Of a stretch of DNA of 64,000 bases, positions 60,355 to 64,000 are shown in pieces. The translations under genes were made by a program, and so were the position numbers. This DNA is from Paramagnetospirillum magneticum AMB-1. Its GTDB lineage: Bacteria; Pseudomonadota; Alphaproteobacteria; Rhodospirillales; Magnetospirillaceae. Each line of letters starts with the position of its first letter. Position 1 is the stretch's first letter. Below the pieces are notes generated by a model that ran no database searches, was not told the DNA's origin, and was given only the letters and a program-made list of their open reading frames with translations. The DNA is taken from the NCBI RefSeq assembly GCF_000009985.1, contig NC_007626.1, positions 3,093,943-3,157,942 on the forward strand, read 5' to 3'.

Positions 60355-60741
60355 ATGAAGGTCGCCATCGCCACCCAGGACCTGACCCGCGTCGACGCCC
60401 ATTTCGGCTGGGCGCGGCACCTGATGCTCTATGAGATCGACGAGGAAGGTTATCGCTTCCTCGACCTGGCATCCTTCCCGGCGGGAAAGCAGGATGGCGA
60501 CCATTCCAAGCTGGCCTGCCGCCTCGCCGCCATGGAAGGCTGCCAACTGGTGTTCGTGGCCGAGATCGGCACCGACGGCGAATTCGGGCTGGCCCGGCTC
60601 AGGGTTACCCCCATCCGCAAGTTCGCCGGACAACCTGTGGCATTGGCTTTGGAATCGCTCCGTGATGGAATGAGGGGCCAGTTGCCGCCGTGGCTGCGTC
60701 AGGCCGAGCAGAAGTATCGGCGGGAGAATATCGACGGGTGA
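60355..60741 (+). CDS. NifX/NifB-C-terminal-like cofactor-binding protein
   Basis: 128 residues. MKVAIATQDLTRVDAHFGWARHLMLYEID is the start of the dinitrogenase iron-molybdenum cofactor (NifX/NafY/NifB C-term) fold; HFG and CQLVFVAEIG are typical. Such proteins carry metal-cluster precursors. In a Mo/W locus without nif genes it may act on Mo/W clusters. It starts 18 bases after modA, co-transcribed. Confidence 0.85.
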   Translation: MKVAIATQDLTRVDAHFGWARHLMLYEIDEEGYRFLDLASFPAGKQDGDHSKLACRLAAMEGCQLVFVAEIGTDGEFGLARLRVTPIRKFAGQPVALALESLRDGMRGQLPPWLRQAEQKYRRENIDG

Positions 60742-60822
60742 CCGGCTGATGGCGGCTACGCATGAACGGTCCGAGGCGCCTGCCCGGATTTCGGCGAATG
60801 CCATGGATACGGAAGGGCCAGG

Positions 60823-61659
60823 ATGATCCGGATCACCGATGAGGAACTCGACCGTTTCTTTCACGATGACGTCCCCCATGGGGATCTCACCACCCGATCC
60901 CTGGGGCTGGCGGAGGCCCCCGCCGCCATGGCGTTCCGGGCGGGAGCAGCCATGGTCGCCTCCTCGACCGAAGAGGCCGCTCGTCTCCTGACCCGCCTGG
61001 GCTGCGCCGTGACGGCGAGTGTGGCCAGCGGCACCCGCGCCACCACCGGCGACCTGCTGCTGGTTGCCACCGGCCCCGCCGAAGCCGTGCTGGCCGGATG
61101 GAAAGTGGCCCAAACCCTGATGGAATATGCCTCGGGCATCGCCAGCGCCACGGCCCGCATCGTCGATGCCGCCCGGGCGGCAAACCCCGGCGTGGTCGTC
61201 GCCTGCACGCGCAAAACCTTCCCCGGCACCAAGGCGGTGGCCATCAAGGCGGTCATCGCCGGAGGCGGCGTGCCCCACCGTCTGGGCCTGTCGGATTCGG
61301 TCCTGCTGTTCCCCGAGCACCGCGCCTTGCTGGATGACGGCTCCATGGCCGATTCCGTCCGCCGCCTCAAGCAATCCTGCCCGGAAAAGAAGATCGTCGT
61401 CGAGGTCACCTCGGCGGAAGAGGCGGAAGCCGCCGCCCTGGCGGGAGCCGACGTCATCCAACTGGAAAAGTTCACCCCGGCCGAGACCGCTGAAACCGTC
61501 GGGCGGATGGGCCATTACGGCATCCTCGTCGCGGCTGCCGGCGGGATCAACGCCACCAACGCCGCCGCCTATGCCCAGGCCGGGGCGGCCGTCCTGGTGA
61601 CCTCGGCACCCTATTGCGCCCAGCCCGTCGACGTGAAAGTGGCCATCACGAGGCAATAG
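60823..61659 (+). CDS. modD: ModD, quinolinate phosphoribosyltransferase-like Mo protein
   Basis: 278 residues. NadC-like fold with HGDLTTRSLG, GTKAVAIKAVIAGGG (phosphate binding), SDSVLLFPEHRALL and AGADVIQLEKFTPAE. ModD proteins are found with molybdate transport genes. Arginine/lysine residues typical of NadC are partly present; a role in nucleotide or metal metabolism is inferred. It lies about 80 bases after the NifX-like gene. Confidence 0.87.
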   Translation: MIRITDEELDRFFHDDVPHGDLTTRSLGLAEAPAAMAFRAGAAMVASSTEEAARLLTRLGCAVTASVASGTRATTGDLLLVATGPAEAVLAGWKVAQTLMEYASGIASATARIVDAARAANPGVVVACTRKTFPGTKAVAIKAVIAGGGVPHRLGLSDSVLLFPEHRALLDDGSMADSVRRLKQSCPEKKIVVEVTSAEEAEAAALAGADVIQLEKFTPAETAETVGRMGHYGILVAAAGGINATNAAAYAQAGAAVLVTSAPYCAQPVDVKVAITRQ

Positions 61660-61857
61660 CCCGCCTTCCTTGTTCGGGTACACCACCCCGCCGGCGCTCC
61701 AGGACTCGCGGCATGCACCGCGCAATGATAGAATTCTCCCTGGCGAACGTCACGCCCGCGCACAAATACCAATGACTTGGGGCGCCACAGGACCATAGTA
61801 TAACAACATCAGGCCCCCCCCCCGGGGGGCCTCCCTGCCTACCCCGCAGGAGCCCAG
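61660..61857. other. Intergenic region with C10-G6 hairpin
   Basis: About 200 bases. At 61811-61832 the sequence AGG, ten C, six G, then CCT can form a GC hairpin, lying about 26-47 bases before the sensor gene start. Homopolymer tracts of this length can slip. Nothing else clear. Confidence 0.4.
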
Positions 61858-64000
61858 ATGCACAAGCTTTTGGCCCGTCAGCTCCGTAAGGCCGCCGAGG
61901 GTTCTCTCGACGGCACGGTGGATGTCGCCAGGCTGATCGCCATGGTTGATTTGGCTTACGAGGAGGCTGATCGCGAACGCCGCCTCAAGGACCGCGCCCT
62001 CGACGTCATGCAGACCGAGGTCGAGGAAATGAGCCGGCGAGTGGCCCAGGAGGCGGAGGCCCGCTTCAAGCTGCTGATGGACAATGTCGGCGAGGCGGTG
62101 GTGGTCTTCGATGTCCGGGGGACCATCGAGGGATACAATCGCGAGGCGGAAAAGATCTTCGGATATACAGCGGACGAGGTTTGGGGGAGAAATGTGTCGT
62201 TCCTGATCCCCGACGAGTCCGCCCTGCTGTCCAGTTCGCTCATGGCGCCCCCTTGCGGTCCCAACGACGTCCACGTCCTGGGCATGGGAGCCCGCGACCT
62301 GCTGGGAGAGCGCAAGGACGGCACGGAATTCGCCGCGGAAATCGCCATCGGCGAAGTCTCCACCGGCGGACATCGCCAATATATCGCGGTGATCAGGGAC
62401 ATCAGCCTGCGCCGTCAGGCCGAACAGGAGCTGCGCGAAAGCGAAAGCCGGTTCCGGGATCTGGCCGGCTCTGCCTCGGATTGGTTCTGGGAGACCGACG
62501 AGCAATACCGCCTGACCTTTGTCTCCGAGCGGATCGGCAATGTGCTGGGCGTAAAGCCGGCTGCCGTCATCGGAAACACCTGGTTCGAAATCGGCCTGGA
62601 TGACCAGCCCGATCTGGCCGCCGCGCACCGGGCCGTCCTGGACGCCAAGGCCAGCTTTCGCGACATGGTCTTCACGGTCGGGCCACCGGACGGCAATGAC
62701 GCCCGGGTCATCCGGCTCAGCGCCATTCCAACCTTCGCCGCCGACGGATCATTCTCCGGCTACCGGGGTGTCGGTGCCGACATCACCCGCGAGGCCCGGG
62801 CGGTCAGACAGGCCATCCGGGCACAGGAGCAGCTTCGCGACGCCATCGACAGCATTACAGACGCCATCGCCGTGTATGATTCCAAGGGCAAGATGGTCAT
62901 CTGGAACCAAGCCTATGCCGAAACCCTGCGGAATGCCGCCGATTACCTGGCTCCGGGAATTGCCTTCGAAGACGTATTGCGGCATGGCCACCGCAACAAG
63001 TTGTTCGACATCGGGACCCAGGATTTCGAGGACTGGCTGGTCAGCCGTCTGAAACGCTTTCGCCACCCCGATGGTGTCGCCTTCATCCTCAAGCTGTCTG
63101 GCGGGCGTTGGGTCCAGAGCCGGGAATGCCCGACCCGCGAGGGCGGCGTCGTGGCCGTGCGCACCGATATTTCCCAGTTGAAGCGCCGTGAAGAAGATCT
63201 GGACCAGTTGCGGCGGCGCTATGAACTGATCCTGGATTCGGCCGGGGAAGGCATCGTCGGGCTGGACCGCTCGGGCCGCGTCACTTTCGCCAATCGCGTC
63301 GCGGGAGAAATCATCGGCCGGACGTCAGGAGATATGATCGGTCAGTGCTTCAATTGCCTGATCAATCCGGATTCCGCGCGATGCGACGGCACCACCTGCC
63401 TGCCCTCGGCTTCGGCGGTGGTGGAGGCCTATTTGAGCGGCACGCCGGGCCAGGTCAGCGGCGAGGTCATTCGCCACAGTGACCAGCAAGCCATTCCGGT
63501 GGACTATTTCGTCGCGCCGATCATCGGGGATGGTCAATCATCCGGTACGGTTCTGGTCTACCGTGACGCCACATTGCGCCTGCAATCCGAACGCAGCAAG
63601 GAAGAGCAGAAACACGAACTGGAGTTTCTGGTCGCCGAGCGGACGGGCGAACTTCAGCGCCAGATCAATATCCGGGCGCTGACGGAAACGGCGCTGCGGG
63701 CATCGCGGGAACGGCTCAAAGGCATCACCGACAGCCTGTTCGAAGGCGTCCTGGTGGTGGACAGGAGCGGCTATATCTCCTTTGCCAACCCGTCCGCCAA
63801 GCAATTGCTGGACTACCACGAGGATGACCGGGACATCGAGGGACATCCTCTGGAATCCCTGATGAAGGTCGGCACCCCGGCGGGGGCAGTAACCTTCGCG
63901 GGCTCGCCGTTCCAGCGGTCGATCACGGAAGACCTCGCCATCCATGACGACGATGCGGTGTTTATCTCCGCTTCGGGAAAGTCCGTGGCCGTGGCCTATG
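61858..64000 (+). CDS. Multi-PAS sensor protein, 3' end outside window
   Basis: At least 714 residues with no stop before the edge. CAGGAG precedes the ATG. After a helical start (HKLLARQLRKAAEGSLDG) there are about five PAS/PAC units: LLMDNVGEAVVVFDVRG, DWFWETDEQYRLTFVSERIGNVLG, AIDSITDAIAVYDSKGKMVIWN, ILDSAGEGIVGLDRSGRVTFAN and ITDSLFEGVLVVDRSGYISFAN. Coiled linkers join them. A cytosolic, possibly haem- or FAD-binding sensor; the output (kinase, GGDEF or other) is not visible. Confidence 0.9.
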   Translation, partial: MHKLLARQLRKAAEGSLDGTVDVARLIAMVDLAYEEADRERRLKDRALDVMQTEVEEMSRRVAQEAEARFKLLMDNVGEAVVVFDVRGTIEGYNREAEKIFGYTADEVWGRNVSFLIPDESALLSSSLMAPPCGPNDVHVLGMGARDLLGERKDGTEFAAEIAIGEVSTGGHRQYIAVIRDISLRRQAEQELRESESRFRDLAGSASDWFWETDEQYRLTFVSERIGNVLGVKPAAVIGNTWFEIGLDDQPDLAAAHRAVLDAKASFRDMVFTVGPPDGNDARVIRLSAIPTFAADGSFSGYRGVGADITREARAVRQAIRAQEQLRDAIDSITDAIAVYDSKGKMVIWNQAYAETLRNAADYLAPGIAFEDVLRHGHRNKLFDIGTQDFEDWLVSRLKRFRHPDGVAFILKLSGGRWVQSRECPTREGGVVAVRTDISQLKRREEDLDQLRRRYELILDSAGEGIVGLDRSGRVTFANRVAGEIIGRTSGDMIGQCFNCLINPDSARCDGTTCLPSASAVVEAYLSGTPGQVSGEVIRHSDQQAIPVDYFVAPIIGDGQSSGTVLVYRDATLRLQSERSKEEQKHELEFLVAERTGELQRQINIRALTETALRASRERLKGITDSLFEGVLVVDRSGYISFANPSAKQLLDYHEDDRDIEGHPLESLMKVGTPAGAVTFAGSPFQRSITEDLAIHDDDAVFISASGKSVAVAY

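Noticed and set aside
1..64000. rRNA, tRNA or CRISPR loci
   Set aside because: No stretch with rRNA signatures, tRNA cloverleaf with a T-loop GTTCGANTC-type core in proper context, or regularly spaced direct repeats was seen.

Overview
The window is high-GC chromosomal DNA from an alphaproteobacterium. Gene content (complete nor operon, NosL, a tungsten/molybdenum aldehyde oxidoreductase cluster, molybdate genes, very many GAF/PAS sensor proteins, dxs-ispA-xseB next to tlyA) best fits a Magnetospirillum/Paramagnetospirillum-like member of the Rhodospirillales. The genus call is inference from gene content and protein style; no rRNA gene is present to confirm it, and I saw no rRNA, tRNA or CRISPR array.

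Layout. 1-8.6 kb is mostly housekeeping: a truncated response regulator at the left edge, a small heat-shock protein, an SRAP-family peptidase overlapping tlyA, a class II deacetylase, a glycosyltransferase-TPR fusion, then xseB-ispA-dxs. 8.6-11.6 kb is a scarred region: a SqrR/BigR-like regulator, a 172-bp inverted-repeat element, a frameshifted metallo-hydrolase, and remnants of TniQ, TniB, possibly an IS transposase, and an HPt domain. 11.6-20.8 kb is a thirteen-gene minus-strand unit (DUF2946 to NosL) combining a copper-type P-ATPase, SafE-like protein, NosL, an ABC exporter, a TlpA thioredoxin and a CPFC membrane protein; an FNR/CRP-type box lies upstream of it.

20.8-27.2 kb holds an AOR cluster: four-cluster ferredoxin, catalytic AOR, two tandem FAD/NAD oxidoreductases, a diGly MoaD-like protein, an unknown small protein and a convergent MoaD-like protein without diGly.

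27.3-49.9 kb is a signalling island. Minus-strand genes encode a CHASE kinase with a periplasmic binding protein, a hybrid kinase, three membrane GAF/PAS sensors (one ending in HPt) and a CheB-CheR fusion. Divergent plus-strand genes encode a condensation-fold acyltransferase, a 1979-residue Ser/Thr kinase-AAA-GAF-HPt-CheA-like fusion, a CheX-like protein and a CheY.

49.8-57.4 kb is denitrification: norF, norE, norD, norQ, norB, norC, a Crp/Fnr regulator and a second DUF2946 gene with FNR-type boxes upstream. A terminator-like hairpin separates norB from norQ.

57.4-61.7 kb is a Mo/W homeostasis locus (DUF2478, modE, mop, modA, NifX-like, modD) with ModE-like operators and a perfect 21-bp inverted repeat covering the modE ribosome binding site. 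The right edge is a truncated multi-PAS sensor protein.

Together the regions look like an anaerobic-respiration and metal-cofactor neighbourhood: Mo/W uptake and sensing could serve the AOR, while copper and thiol handling may serve copper respiratory enzymes encoded elsewhere.
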